DNA of 8,189 nt from a bacterium (GTDB taxonomy: Bacteria > Chloroflexota > Chloroflexia > Thermomicrobiales > UBA6265). Shown here piece after piece: positions 1 through 5,021 of this stretch. The stretch is from positions 1 through 8,189 of the forward strand of contig JAPOLF010000090.1 in NCBI GenBank assembly GCA_029977305.1, given 5' to 3'. Position 1 is the first letter of the stretch, and each line of letters starts with the position of its first letter. The position numbers were made by a program, and so were the translations under genes. The notes beneath the pieces are model-generated. The model had not been told where the DNA came from. It ran no database searches and saw nothing but the letters and a program-made list of their open reading frames with translations.

Positions 1-209
1 CGATGCAAACGCCTGTTGCAATGGTGCCATACTCCAGTAATGCAGGCAGATTGCTGCCGCGGCCTGTGGTGTTACAGCGAGCCCGAGGGAGGCAATCGTT
101 GTTATCCACTCTGAACCTCGGTTCCTCCTGTGACAACGATCTGAACCATTGCAGTGACTCGGATAATTGGGGCCCGACAACCTGCCAATCCGGCCAGTGC
201 TATCAATGA
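1..209 (+). pseudogene. 3' end of a cysteine-rich knottin-like protein gene, split by a frameshift
   Basis: Reading from base 1 in the first frame gives a cysteine pattern C-x6-C-x8-CC-x4-C-x9-C and then stops at TGA 112-114. The third frame, open from base 3 to TGA 207-209, is not cysteine-rich at its start but from about base 117 continues with a Leu-Gly-Ser-Ser-Cys segment and four more Cys. That tail aligns well with the end of the neighbour at 357-986 (Leu-Gly-Ser-Pro-Cys, then a final Cys-x4-Cys and two to four residues). One reading frame is therefore cut in two by the loss of about one base near 105-111. The 5' end lies outside the window, so the signal peptide and total length are unknown. 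It could be a true decaying paralogue or an assembly error. The frameshift is visible directly; its cause is not. Confidence 0.7.
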
Positions 210-253
210 GGCAACTCCCGACAGATTTGTCAACGGCACCCTGAGGTGTTGCA

Positions 254-287
254 CTTCCACCCTTGGCCCAGCGGCTGAGGGTGGAAG
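254..287 (+). terminator. Hairpin after the first cysteine-rich gene
   Basis: A perfect 10-bp stem (CTTCCACCCT at 254-263 with AGGGTGGAAG at 278-287) encloses a 14-base loop that can itself pair GCC with GGC. It lies 45 bases past the stop at 209 and just before the next gene's promoter. There is no clear T-run after it, so it is a likely but not typical intrinsic terminator. Confidence 0.5.
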
Positions 288-289
288 AA

Positions 290-318
290 TTGACGGTCAA
301 CGGAACTTCCTCTAGCCT
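290..318 (+). promoter_or_regulatory. Sigma70-type promoter for the gene at 357
   Basis: TTGACG (290-295, five of six matches to the -35 consensus) is followed after exactly 17 bases by TAGCCT (313-318, a weak -10). The -35 sits inside a perfect inverted repeat, TTGAC-G-GTCAA (290-300), which could be a repressor site. The inferred transcript would begin around 325, leaving a leader of roughly 30 bases. Confidence 0.45.
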
Positions 319-356
319 CCTCAATCTGCGAGAATGTCACCTGCGCCGCCACGCTG

Positions 357-986
357 ATGATGAATGGGATCACCTTGGCAAGATCACCCTATGCTCGTCT
401 GACCCGCGTGCTCTCCGGCGCTGTCACCCGACGCGCCGGGATCGCCGCCCTGATTGCCGGCCTCACCGGCACCGCCGCCTCGTCCGTCGATGCCAGCCGC
501 GGCGCCCAGCGTCGGCACGAGAAGATGGCGTGCCGCAGCGATCAGTCCCAGTGCACCACCAACGATGAGTGCTGCTCCGGCATCTGCAAAGCCAAGCCCG
601 GCAGCGGCACCGAGTTCCGTTGCGTCGGCAACCACAAGAAGAAGAAGGACAACAAGAAGGCCGGACGCGACGGCGGTGCATGTGTTCCCCTCGGCGACCC
701 ATGGTTTTTGGAGGACACCTGCTGCGCTGGCCTCACCGATGGGTACGTCGATCTTTCATTGGTGTGCTGCATGGACACCGGAACGAGCTGCTCGATGGAC
801 GCCGAGTGCTGCGGCTTCAGTGGCATTGGCGGATCGACCGCCGCATGCGGCACCGTCAATCTCTCCTCGGCCTGTTGTCAGACGCTCGGGTCCCCATGCG
901 AGACCAATACCGACTGCTGCGGGTACAACAACGGACCGGATTCGCAGGCTCAATGCACCGCCGGCACCTGCACGCCGGTCACGTAG
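357..986 (+). CDS. Exported cysteine-rich knottin-like protein (209 aa), multi-module
   Basis: I do not recognise a named gene; this is an exported disulfide-rich protein of unknown role. Residues 24-46 form a twin-arginine signal-like segment (Thr-Arg-Arg, about 18 apolar residues, ending near Val-Asp-Ala). Residues 59-89 are a textbook knottin spacing, C-x6-C-x5-CC-x3-C-x11-C. A Lys/Asn-rich basic linker follows (about 93-104), then looser cysteine modules from 109 to 205, with five further CC pairs. A shared Arg-Gly-Ala-x2-Arg-His-Glu-Lys motif (48-56) joins signal to knot, as in the genes at 1453 and 3044. Two Met codons stand at 357 and 360. The second aligns better with the Met/Val-Asp-Gly start of the paralogues, and no Shine-Dalgarno sequence is visible before either. 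It appears to be its own transcription unit with the promoter at 290-318. Secretion is inferred from the signal; function is unknown. Confidence 0.85.
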   Translation: MMNGITLARSPYARLTRVLSGAVTRRAGIAALIAGLTGTAASSVDASRGAQRRHEKMACRSDQSQCTTNDECCSGICKAKPGSGTEFRCVGNHKKKKDNKKAGRDGGACVPLGDPWFLEDTCCAGLTDGYVDLSLVCCMDTGTSCSMDAECCGFSGIGGSTAACGTVNLSSACCQTLGSPCETNTDCCGYNNGPDSQAQCTAGTCTPVT

Positions 987-1369
987 GCCCGCCGGACCGA
1001 CCGCTTGGAGAGCGCACTACGACACCAATCGTGTCTCACTATCGGTGTTCCTCACGCCGTGACAAACTGTTGTCGATCGCATCGCAACCCAACGGCGCGA
1101 AGGATCTCCTGCCTCGAGTTCCATGGCCTCTGTGTGGCCTCCGACGCATATGTCGCCTTCAGGGAGTCCAAACACGTCGTCAGGTGTATCGATGGCGGGA
1201 ACGGCCTCTTGCGCCACGTCCCCAACTGGAGCGATCAACAGGCGATCGCTCGCCTCGCACGATTCGCCGACTCCTCGGTCCCTCAGCCGATCACGGCCAT
1301 GCGCGACGAAAGCATCTGCAGCGCGCTCGCATCGAGCCACAGGGCACGGACATTCGCTGAGACAAATCA
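987..1369. other. Gap without a supportable gene
   Basis: Several overlapping open frames of 100-122 codons occur here on both strands, but none has a ribosome site, a recognisable motif or the strong third-position GC of the neighbouring real genes (about 60 percent by eye in the frame from 1123). One minus-strand frame (1017-1385) reads somewhat protein-like in its middle and could be a decayed gene. A GAGCGATC/GATCGCTC inverted repeat (8-bp stem, 1229-1236 with 1244-1251) is the only clear structure. I see no cysteine-module remnant in any frame and no convincing terminator for the gene ending at 986. Confidence 0.4.
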
Positions 1370-1398
1370 TTGACACCTCCACCAAAGCCGCCTACGCT
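1370..1398 (+). promoter_or_regulatory. Sigma70-type promoter for the gene at 1453
   Basis: A perfect -35 TTGACA (1370-1375) is separated by 17 bases from TACGCT (1393-1398), a weak -10. Position and geometry match the promoter at 290-318. The inferred leader is about 45 bases and contains an AAGGGG ribosome site (1442-1447) five bases before the GTG start. Confidence 0.55.
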
Positions 1399-1452
1399 CT
1401 CCATGGACCGGCTGCCCTGTCGCTCCTCGCGTGAACAACACAAGGGGCAACC

Positions 1453-1998
1453 GTGGACGGTTCGTCGTTTGACCGAATCACCCGACATTTGGCGTTGACC
1501 ACAGATCGCCGCAGCGGTCTCGTCGCACTCATCGCCACGGCTCTCGGCATCGGCGGTTCTTCCGCCGCCGAAGCCTCCCGCGGCGCCCGGCGCCGCCACG
1601 AAAGACTCACGTGTCGGAGCGAACAGTCCGAATGCACCGAGAACGAGCAGTGCTGCTCCGGCATCTGCAAGGCAAAGCCCGGTTCCGGAACCGAGTTCCG
1701 CTGCGTCCGCAAGCACAAGAACCGGGACGAAAACAAGCATCGTGACAACGGCCACAACGGTGGACCGACGGGGCCCACTGGTCCGACCGGACCAACAGGG
1801 CCAACCGGACCAACAGGTCCGACAGGGCCTTCGTGTTCCACGATTGGCGGAAGTTGCACGTTGTCGCCCGATTGCTGCAGCGGGCAGTTTCTGGTTTGCT
1901 CCACAGGGATGTGTTGCGGGGGGTACACCGCGGCCTGCACCCTCGACAGCCAATGCTGCTCAGGGTTGAGTTGCATCACCGGCTCCTGCCTCATGTAA
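1453..1998 (+). CDS. Exported knottin-like protein with a collagen-like Gly-Pro-Thr linker (181 aa)
   Basis: This protein of unknown function starts at GTG 1453, supported by AAGGGG at 1442-1447 and by the conserved Asp-Gly-Ser-Ser-Phe-Asp N-terminus seen in the next two paralogues. Residues 19-41 are a twin-arginine signal-like segment (Asp-Arg-Arg, then apolar, ending Ala-Glu-Ala). Residues 54-84 are knot 1 (C-x6-C-x5-CC-x3-C-x11-C), almost identical to the knots at 357 and 3044. A His/Lys/Asn-rich basic stretch (86-102) leads into seven Gly-Pro-Thr triplets plus Gly-Pro-Ser (104-127). Two further knots follow: C128-x6-C-x5-CC-x6-C-x4-CC and C155-x6-C-x5-CC-x4-C-x4-C, ending two residues before the stop. 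Collagen-like triplets usually form extended or triple-helical stalks, so a multimeric surface protein with knots at both ends is a reasonable inference. A strong terminator follows at 2021-2050. Confidence 0.88.
   Translation: MDGSSFDRITRHLALTTDRRSGLVALIATALGIGGSSAAEASRGARRRHERLTCRSEQSECTENEQCCSGICKAKPGSGTEFRCVRKHKNRDENKHRDNGHNGGPTGPTGPTGPTGPTGPTGPTGPSCSTIGGSCTLSPDCCSGQFLVCSTGMCCGGYTAACTLDSQCCSGLSCITGSCLM
1762..1833 (+). repeat. Collagen-like Gly-Pro-Thr coding repeat
   Basis: Eight consecutive 9-base units encode seven Gly-Pro-Thr and one Gly-Pro-Ser. Synonymous codons vary between units (for example GGA CCA ACA, GGT CCG ACC, GGG CCA ACC), so the tract is not a fresh slippage product, although its length could still change by unequal recombination. 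Confidence 0.9.
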
Positions 1999-2020
1999 TC
2001 ACCTGCAGTCAGCAGCGCTG

Positions 2021-2050
2021 CCACCCCTCGGCCTCCAAGCCGAGGGGTGG
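2021..2050 (+). terminator. Intrinsic terminator-like hairpin after the gene at 1453
   Basis: A perfect 12-bp stem (CCACCCCTCGGC at 2021-2032 with GCCGAGGGGTGG at 2039-2050) has a 6-base loop CTCCAA and is followed by the T-containing stretch TTCGTGTTT. It begins 22 bases after the stop codon. The stem core ACCCCTCGG recurs at 2849-2874. Confidence 0.75.
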
Positions 2051-2140
2051 TTCGTGTTTCTCGCCGCTTGAGCAGAGACCGCGGCCGATAGTTGCGTCAG
2101 CGGGAAGAGCCGCGATGGTTCACGATGCTCCGTGGTCCAT

Positions 2141-2170
2141 TTGCTCCCAGCCTGAACCGCCTACTACAAT
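2141..2170 (+). promoter_or_regulatory. Candidate promoter for the gene at 2216
   Basis: TACAAT (2165-2170) is a five-of-six match to the -10 consensus, 45 bases before the start codon. TTGCTC (2141-2146) is a weak -35 at 18-base spacing. The same TACAAT occurs ahead of the gene at 3044 and, on the other strand, ahead of the aminotransferase. Confidence 0.45.
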
Positions 2171-2201
2171 CCGCGAAGCGCCATGAGGTGCCGTTCGTCG
2201 C

Positions 2202-2207
2202 AAGGAG
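2202..2207 (+). promoter_or_regulatory. Ribosome binding site fixing the start at 2216
   Basis: AAGGAG eight bases before ATG 2216. An in-frame ATG at 2183 exists but lies upstream of this site and outside the conserved Met-Asp-Gly-Ser-Ser N-terminus, so the shorter start is preferred. Confidence 0.75.
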
Positions 2208-2215
2208 TTGCAACC

Positions 2216-2761
2216 ATGGATGGCTCGTCCTTCGATCGAATCATTCGTCGCCTGGCGGTGACCACCTCGCGTCGCACAGGGATTGCCGTGATCGTCTCCG
2301 GGGCGATCGGGATCGTCGGGGTCTCCAGGGCTGACGCTATGCTGGAACTCCCGCCGCGCTGCCGCAATGCCGGCTCTCCCTGTCAGACCGGCGACGTCTG
2401 CTGCTCGGGCCGTTGCATCGCCAAGGCCGATGGCTCGATGCGCTGCGCCCGCACCACCTCCAACCGCAAGAAGAAGAACAAGAACGCCGGAGGCGAGACC
2501 CCGCCGCCCCAGTGCGTTGAAGAGGGTGGCGCCTGCGACATTGATGACGACTGCTGCGGATCACGTGAATGCAGCAACGGCGTTTGTGCCGCGGTGTGCA
2601 AATTCGCCGGCCAACGCTGCGCCACCGCCGACGATTGCTGCCAAGACGGACTGACGCTCACCTGCACGGCGAACCGCTGCTGCGTTGCGGAAGGGGGGTA
2701 CTGCACCGCCACCTCCGAATGCTGCGGGCTCCCCTGCGTCGCCAACATCTGCACAACCTAG
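2216..2761 (+). CDS. Exported four-knot cysteine-rich protein (181 aa)
   Basis: This is the cleanest member of the family; its function is unknown. Residues 1-14 carry the shared Asp-Gly-Ser-Ser-Phe-Asp...Arg-Arg-Leu element, and residues 18-41 the twin-arginine signal-like segment (Ser-Arg-Arg, apolar core, ending Ala-Asp-Ala). Four successive cystine-knot spacings follow: C49-x6-C-x5-CC-x3-C-x9-C, C100-x6-C-x5-CC-x4-C-x4-C, C128-x6-C-x5-CC-x7-C-x4-C and C156-x6-C-x5-CC-x3-C-x4-C. The first two are separated by a Lys/Asn-rich basic linker (about 84-90) and a short Pro run. The second CC of knot 3 doubles as the first Cys of knot 4. Knot 1 lacks the block shared by the genes at 357, 1453 and 3044, so this copy is the more diverged one. 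It has its own promoter, ribosome site and downstream hairpin. The spacing resembles inhibitor-cystine-knot peptides and Dickkopf/colipase-type Cys domains; which fold it adopts is not decided. Confidence 0.88.
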   Translation: MDGSSFDRIIRRLAVTTSRRTGIAVIVSGAIGIVGVSRADAMLELPPRCRNAGSPCQTGDVCCSGRCIAKADGSMRCARTTSNRKKKNKNAGGETPPPQCVEEGGACDIDDDCCGSRECSNGVCAAVCKFAGQRCATADDCCQDGLTLTCTANRCCVAEGGYCTATSECCGLPCVANICTT

Positions 2762-2848
2762 CCCGATCCATCGCGCCACGGCTCGGTGCCAGAAGAGGTC
2801 GGCGGCACCCAGATGCCAACCAAGATGCTCAATCCTGCGAACCAACCC

Positions 2849-2874
2849 ACCCCTCGGTCTTCGGGCCGAGGGGT
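2849..2874 (+). terminator. UUCG-tetraloop hairpin after the gene at 2216
   Basis: An 11-bp stem (ACCCCTCGGTC with GGCCGAGGGGT, one T-G wobble) is capped by TTCG closed by a C-G pair, the very stable tetraloop form. It lies 87 bases after the stop. The following bases (CGTGTGTTG) hold few T residues. Its stem core is the same as in the hairpin at 2021-2050. Confidence 0.65.
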
Positions 2875-2992
2875 CGTGTGTTGCGCTCACCGCATGAGCG
2901 TTGTGCACCGCTGTGTTCCGGACCCGGCGCGACGTGCCACGCGTGATCATCTCTCCCGGTGGGGGAATCGCACCCGGCCCAAAGCCGTCTCG

Positions 2993-2998
2993 TACAAT
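2993..2998 (+). promoter_or_regulatory. Candidate -10 element for the gene at 3044
   Basis: TACAAT lies 45 bases before the GTG start, the same distance as in the paralogue at 2216. No good -35 hexamer stands 16-18 bases upstream. Confidence 0.4.
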
Positions 2999-3029
2999 AA
3001 GACAGGCAAACGTCAAGGGTGTTCGTGGC

Positions 3030-3035
3030 AAGGAG
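3030..3035 (+). promoter_or_regulatory. Ribosome binding site fixing the GTG start at 3044
   Basis: AAGGAG eight bases before GTG 3044, followed by GTTACAGCT before the start, closely matching the leader of the gene at 2216. It rules out the longer open frame that extends upstream to 2786. Confidence 0.75.
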
Positions 3036-3043
3036 TTACAGCT

Positions 3044-3370
3044 GTGGATGGATCATCGTTTGACTTGATCACCCGTCGTCTGGCGGTGATCACCACTCGT
3101 CGAGGCGGTGTCGCCGCCCTCCTCGCCGGGTCGCTCGGCATCGCTCGCATTTCCACCGCCGACGCCCACCGCGGCGCCGGCCAGCGCCATGAGAAACTCG
3201 CCTGCCGCAACGATCAGTCTGAGTGCACCGCCAACGACCAGTGCTGCTCCGGCATCTGCAAAGCCAAGCCCGGCTCCGGCACCGAGTTCCGCTGCGTCGG
3301 CAAGCGTAAGAAGCAGGACAAGAACGACCACGACCGTGGAAACGGTGGCGACCCAGGTCCCACATGTTAA
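3044..3370 (+). CDS. Knottin-like exported protein, truncated at 108 aa by an in-frame TAA
   Basis: Starts at GTG with the conserved Asp-Gly-Ser-Ser-Phe-Asp N-terminus and a ribosome site at 3030-3035. Residues 18-41 are the twin-arginine signal-like segment (Thr-Arg-Arg, apolar, ending Ala-Asp-Ala). Residues 42-51 carry the Arg-Gly-Ala...Arg-His-Glu-Lys motif. Residues 54-84 form knot 1, C-x6-C-x5-CC-x3-C-x11-C. A Lys/Asp/His-rich linker then runs into Gly-Asp-Pro-Gly-Pro-Thr-Cys, a remnant of the collagen-like junction of the gene at 1453. TAA at 3368-3370 immediately follows Cys108, the first Cys of knot 2. The truncated product would have one complete knot and one unpaired Cys. It may still be made and exported, or it may be a dead gene. 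The rest of the protein is in frame downstream at 3371-3568. Confidence 0.75.
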   Translation: MDGSSFDLITRRLAVITTRRGGVAALLAGSLGIARISTADAHRGAGQRHEKLACRNDQSECTANDQCCSGICKAKPGSGTEFRCVGKRKKQDKNDHDRGNGGDPGPTC

Positions 3371-3568
3371 ACTGAGCATGGCTTCTGTGTGTTGAATGGC
3401 GGCTGCTGCAGCACGCTCCTCTGCAGTTCCGCCGAGGAAGGCGGCGAGGGCATGTGCGAATTTTGCATCTCTGATGGCAACTACGGATGCGAGACCAGCG
3501 AAAACTGCTGCTCCAATTTCAGCAATCCCGGCTCATTCGTGTGCGAAAACGGCCGTTGCGTCCGCTAG
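3371..3568 (+). pseudogene. In-frame remainder of the gene at 3044, beyond the premature stop
   Basis: The same reading frame stays open after TAA for 65 codons, to TAG 3566-3568, and encodes knots 2 and 3 of the family. Knot 2, counting the stop as one residue, is C108-x6-C-x5-CC-x4-C-x10-C. Knot 3 is C-x7-C-x5-CC-x10-C-x4-C, followed by Val-Arg. The stop therefore replaces exactly one residue inside the x6 loop, so a single substitution (for example from AAA, CAA or GAA) explains it without any indel. No ribosome site or ATG restarts translation here, so this part is expressed only by readthrough, or not at all. Confidence 0.75.
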
Positions 3569-3594
3569 GCTCCCCATCATCTTCGTCCGGACAG

Positions 3595-3630
3595 CAGGAA
3601 GGGGTCGGCGCGATGCCGGCCCCATTCCTG
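3595..3630 (+). terminator. Hairpin after the interrupted knottin gene
   Basis: A 9-bp stem (GGGGTCGGC at 3601-3609 with GCCGGCCCC at 3615-3623, one T-G wobble) is extended by CAGGAA/TTCCTG past a single bulged A at 3624. It lies 27 bases after the distal TAG (3568), not after the premature TAA, supporting 3568 as the original gene end. There is only a weak T-run after it. Confidence 0.6.
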
Positions 3631-3724
3631 TGGTCCTTGCTACACACTGCCACTTCCGTCCTCACATCGCTCCGAAGATCCTATATGCTTGTTCGCAAGT
3701 ATGCAGATTGATTGTTCACACTGC

Positions 3725-3730
3725 GAGGAG
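3725..3730 (+). promoter_or_regulatory. Ribosome binding site fixing the GTG start at 3736
   Basis: GAGGAG five bases before GTG 3736, in the context GAGGAGTTGCT. It excludes the in-frame ATG at 3712, which precedes the site. Confidence 0.7.
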
Positions 3731-3735
3731 TTGCT

Positions 3736-4938
3736 GTGGAACGCAGGCGCTTGTTTATTCCGATGTTGCTCCTGGTCATGCTGGCCGTGATCGCCACGCC
3801 GACGATGGGCGAGGCCCGCGGCAAGAACCGTTGCACCATCACCGGCACCGCCGGCCCGGACACCCTCATCGGCACCAGCAAGCGCGATGTCATCTGCGGT
3901 CTCGCTGGCGATGACATCTTGATCGGCCTCGGCGGCAATGACTTCCTCATCGGCGGTCCCGGCAAGGATCTCCTCTATGGCGGGGATGTCGCCGCGGTTG
4001 CACCGCGCGGTGCCGCCATCAACGACGGTGCGGACACCCTCAGGGGTGGCGAGAACGACGACCAACTCGACGGTGGCACCGGCAACGACGTGATCGACGG
4101 CAATTCCGGTGACGACGCCCTCGACGGCGGCCCCGGCAACGACGACCTCAACGGCAACGCCGGCGACGACTCCCTCGAAGGCGGGCCGGGAGACGACGAT
4201 CTCGACGGCGGCGCCGGCACGAATGTCTGCGACGACCCCAATGCCATCCCCACTGGCTTCGGCTGCCTCGTCGACCGACCGGAGGAGGGCGCGACCCTCG
4301 ACTACCCGACCACCGCGCAGGCCGGGGAGACGGTGACCCTCCGCTTCTCCCTCCCTGCCGAGAACGAACCGGAGTACGTCGTCCTCTGGGTGCACGATGG
4401 CAACCACTTTCTGAGCTCTTGCGCTGGCGTCGAGATGGCGGCGATTCCCGCGGTCACCACCCGCCTCGCGTGGGAGACCAGTTGCACCTTGCCGACGCCC
4501 GCCCCCGATCGCACGTACTCCATCTGGATCAGCACCATCCGTGAGCGCGGCGTCACCAGCTACGCCGAATACGGGGCGATCTCCGTCACCGGCACCAGTG
4601 ACGACAGCACTCCCCCGATCCTCACCCCAGCAGGCGCCTCGGTCGACGGTTCGACCCTGACCTTGCGCATCGACGTCCAAGAGGAGACGAGTCTCGCCTT
4701 CGCCTGGTTGCTCGTCCGCTATCCCGCGGAGCGCGTCTATGAGGGGTGGATGTGTGACACCAGCTTCGACGCCCCCGGGCCCGGTGAGCAGCTCGTCCGC
4801 ACCTGCGAGATTCCCAGCGATGTCTCCGCCGGCACCTTCAACGTCCTGGTTTGGGCAGGTGACACCTTGGACAACCGCACCGTCGAGTTCTGGACCCTGA
4901 ACCTCGACGGGGCCGGCGGCGCGACGCTCACCCGGTAA
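3736..4938 (+). CDS. Secreted RTX (hemolysin-type calcium-binding repeat) protein, 400 aa
   Basis: A probable extracellular calcium-binding repeat protein; no enzyme domain is visible. Residues 1-25 are a Sec-like signal peptide: Glu-Arg-Arg-Arg, then a strongly apolar core (6-20), with likely cleavage near Met-Gly-Glu-Ala (24-27). Residues 37-157 are nonapeptide RTX repeats of the form Gly-Gly-x-Gly-x-Asp-x-hydrophobic-x: five in exact register (37-81), a break of about 22 residues rich in Ala (82-103), then six more (104-157). In this family such repeats wind into a parallel beta-roll that binds calcium between turns. Residues 185-400 are a beta-rich region with two similar halves, about 185-290 and 293-390. 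The second starts Pro-Pro-Ile-Leu-Thr-Pro, and both have aromatic strands and paired Cys, so two Ig-like domains are likely. An N-terminal signal is unusual for RTX proteins of the type I secretion route. The start is set by the site at 3725-3730; a terminator follows at 4966. Confidence 0.87.
   Translation: MERRRLFIPMLLLVMLAVIATPTMGEARGKNRCTITGTAGPDTLIGTSKRDVICGLAGDDILIGLGGNDFLIGGPGKDLLYGGDVAAVAPRGAAINDGADTLRGGENDDQLDGGTGNDVIDGNSGDDALDGGPGNDDLNGNAGDDSLEGGPGDDDLDGGAGTNVCDDPNAIPTGFGCLVDRPEEGATLDYPTTAQAGETVTLRFSLPAENEPEYVVLWVHDGNHFLSSCAGVEMAAIPAVTTRLAWETSCTLPTPAPDRTYSIWISTIRERGVTSYAEYGAISVTGTSDDSTPPILTPAGASVDGSTLTLRIDVQEETSLAFAWLLVRYPAERVYEGWMCDTSFDAPGPGEQLVRTCEIPSDVSAGTFNVLVWAGDTLDNRTVEFWTLNLDGAGGATLTR
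3844..4206 (+). repeat. RTX nonapeptide repeat region (27-base periodicity)
   Basis: About eleven 9-residue units with conserved Gly and Asp positions, interrupted once at about 3979-4044. The second half is densest in Asp, with repeated GGC-GAC-GAC type runs. Confidence 0.85.
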
Positions 4939-4965
4939 CTCCCGATCCCGAACACGGCACAGGAC

Positions 4966-5000
4966 GAGGGACGGCCTGCCAGCCGTCCCTCTCGCGTTTT
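4966..5000 (+). terminator. Intrinsic terminator between convergent genes
   Basis: A perfect 10-bp stem (GAGGGACGGC at 4966-4975 with GCCGTCCCTC at 4982-4991), loop CTGCCA, then TCGCGTTTT ending at 5000. It ends the RTX gene on the + strand. It also stands past the 3' end of the converging aminotransferase gene and may serve both, though the T-run favours the + strand. Confidence 0.82.
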
Positions 5001-5021
5001 ACCGCTTGCCATGCAAGGAGC

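Noticed and set aside
569..1360. 263-codon + strand frame overlapping the gene at 357
   Set aside because: Arg-rich out-of-frame reading of the real gene running on into non-coding sequence; no domain or start signal.
1762..1833. Possible CRISPR or satellite repeat
   Set aside because: 9-base units without spacers, in frame with the gene and encoding Gly-Pro-Thr triplets.
1392..2024. 210-codon minus-strand frame with a Gly-Pro-Val collagen-like tract
   Set aside because: Reverse complement of the Gly-Pro-Thr codons reads as Gly-Pro-Val by coincidence; the plus-strand gene has the family signal and cysteine modules.
3368..3370. Stop recoded as selenocysteine or pyrrolysine
   Set aside because: The codon is TAA; those amino acids use TGA and TAG, and no suitable element is evident.
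357..3568. Ribosomally made, enzyme-modified peptide (RiPP) cluster
   Set aside because: The products are Cys-rich and exported, but no modifying enzyme, leader peptidase or dedicated transporter is in the window; the aminotransferase is of a metabolic type.
3640..4680. 346-codon open frame on the - strand, rich in Val, Ala and Gly
   Set aside because: Its repeat-like look is the mirror of the RTX repeats on the + strand; the plus frame has signal peptide, ribosome site and calcium-binding motifs.
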